Part shown: piece by piece, positions 5,396 to 6,294 of the stretch | Numbering within the stretch: position 1 is the stretch's first letter | Layout: each line of letters opens with the position of its first letter | Assembly (NCBI GenBank): GCA_902489215.1 | Contig: CABTZE010000118.1 | Location: forward strand, 1 to 6,294 | From: an uncultured Brevibacterium sp. | GTDB taxonomy: Bacteria; Actinomycetota; Actinomycetes; Actinomycetales; Brevibacteriaceae | Reading direction: 5' to 3' | DNA: 6,294 bases | Translations under genes and position numbers: made by a program | The notes under the pieces: generated by a model | The model's input: the letters and a program-made list of their open reading frames with translations, nothing else | Database searches by the model: none | What the model was told of the DNA's origin: nothing

Positions 5396-6229
5396 GTGAC
5401 CGAGTACATCGTCGCCCTTGACCTCGATGGAACAGTAGTCGACTACGAGAACCGACTGTCGGATTACACCCGAGCAGTCATCCGTGCGGTGGCCAGGCGC
5501 GGCCACCACGTGGTCATCGCCACCGGCCGCACCGTCGACGGGGCGCTCGATGTCGCCAACCGGCTGGGCCTCACCCACGGCTACGTGGTCGCGTCCAACG
5601 GGGCGGTCATCGTGGAACTCGATGCTGAATCCGACCGCGGATGGTCCGTCTACCACGTGGAGTGCTTCGACCCCGGCCCCGCGCTCGAGCGGATGTCCTC
5701 GGTGCTTCCCGAAGCTCTCTACATGGTCGAAGACACCGACCTGGTGCGTTGGTCCTCCGGACAGTTCCCCGACGGTGACCTCGCCGTGGGCAACGACCTG
5801 CAGGTGACCAACTTTGAGGACCTCAAAACAAAAACCGCCACGAGGATCGTCATGCGCGAAATGACGATTGACAACGCCGCATTCGAAAAGTCAGTCCAGA
5901 ACATCGGCCTGCACGGGGTCACCTATTCGGTCGGCTGGTCGAACTGGCTGGACATTCAGCCCGACGGGGTTTCCAAAGCCAGCGCAATTCAGCGCGTGGG
6001 TGTGAACCTCGGTGTCGAACAGAAACACACGATTGGTGCCGGCGACGGGTCAAACGACGTTGAAATGCTTGAGTGGGTCGACACAGCGATCGTCATGGGC
6101 CAGTCGAAGGAAAAGCTCGGCGCCTACGCCGACATCATCGCCGCCCCTGTTGAAGAAGACGGTCTGGCCGAACAGCTGGTGAACTTCTTCGACCTGACAA
6201 AGGACGAAATCTCAGCCGAGTTCCGCTGA
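5396..6229 (+). CDS. Cof-type HAD-IIB family hydrolase (phosphatase)
   Basis: This 277-residue cytoplasmic protein has the complete HAD catalytic set: DLDGT (9-13, nucleophile Asp9 and acid/base Asp11 from ALDLDGT), ATGR (42-45, motif II Thr43), Lys194 in DIQPDGVSKASAI (motif III), and GAGDGSND (214-221, motif IV Mg-binding Asp217 and Asp221). The insert between motifs II and III (about 85-180) is the C2-type cap that places it in HAD-IIB, the Cof/YidA group. Such enzymes dephosphorylate sugar phosphates, flavin or vitamin B6 phosphates and similar small metabolites; the substrate cannot be predicted here. Its length is typical. It follows serS by 37 bp with its own AGGAG site, so co-transcription is likely; a functional link to serine or tRNA charging is not implied. 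Its last codons may overlap a convergent gene at the window edge. Confidence 0.93.
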   Translation: MTEYIVALDLDGTVVDYENRLSDYTRAVIRAVARRGHHVVIATGRTVDGALDVANRLGLTHGYVVASNGAVIVELDAESDRGWSVYHVECFDPGPALERMSSVLPEALYMVEDTDLVRWSSGQFPDGDLAVGNDLQVTNFEDLKTKTATRIVMREMTIDNAAFEKSVQNIGLHGVTYSVGWSNWLDIQPDGVSKASAIQRVGVNLGVEQKHTIGAGDGSNDVEMLEWVDTAIVMGQSKEKLGAYADIIAAPVEEDGLAEQLVNFFDLTKDEISAEFR

Positions 6230-6294
6230 GCGAGCACGGGCGATCGCCTCGAGAACAGGGGCAATTCCGCCATTGGCCAGCGGCGGGGGGCGAA
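6212..6294 (-). CDS. Possible 3' end of a convergent gene (runs off the right edge)
   Basis: On the minus strand one frame is open from the window edge to a TGA at 6212-6214, reading RPPPLANGGIAPVLEAIARA and then RSAELG. The segment looks like a plausible amphipathic C-terminal helix, and the gene would overlap the end of the HAD gene by 18 bp. Only 26 codons are visible, too few to name a family, and in GC-rich DNA an open frame this short can occur by chance. Confidence 0.27.
   Translation of the reverse strand, partial: RPPPLANGGIAPVLEAIARARSAELG

Overview
The window looks like ordinary chromosomal DNA of a mycothiol-producing actinobacterium, most likely a Micrococcales-type lineage; the genus cannot be fixed from sequence alone. 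The evidence is moderately high GC (high fifties percent by eye), frequent GTG starts, a mycothiol-dependent maleylpyruvate isomerase-type protein, an actinobacterial-style SerRS, and several TANNNT -10 boxes lying directly in front of start codons.

Layout from left to right. (1) 1-981, minus strand: the N-terminal part of an exported acidic protein with a clear signal peptide and tandem modules of about 117 residues. It runs off the left edge. (2) 982-1234: an AT-rich upstream region with a candidate promoter for that protein and a few symmetric motifs. (3) 1235-2038, minus strand: a DinB/MDMPI-fold protein with an intact H...ExxxH metal triad. (4) 2039-2191: a divergent regulatory region with two adjacent 13-bp palindromes. 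(5) 2192 or 2252 to 2803, plus strand: a MarR-family regulator. (6) 2845-3972, minus strand: a diacylglycerol/lipid kinase with an N-terminal membrane anchor, convergent with the MarR gene. (7) 3973-4071: a short divergent promoter region. (8) 4072-5358, plus strand: serS. (9) 5396-6229, plus strand: a Cof-type HAD phosphatase, probably co-transcribed with serS. (10) 6212-6294, minus strand: possibly the 3' end of a further convergent gene.

How the genes may work together. The MarR regulator and the MDMPI-like enzyme form a classic divergent regulator/target pair, and the palindromes between them are good operator candidates. A related 13-bp site (11/13 identical to one of them) lies upstream of the exported protein, so the same regulator might also control that gene. 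serS and the HAD gene form a housekeeping pair facing the lipid kinase across about 100 bp.

No mobile element, CRISPR array, tRNA or rRNA is visible. The least explained parts are the exported repeat protein and the small regulatory circuit around the MarR gene. I do not see a clearly new multi-gene system.
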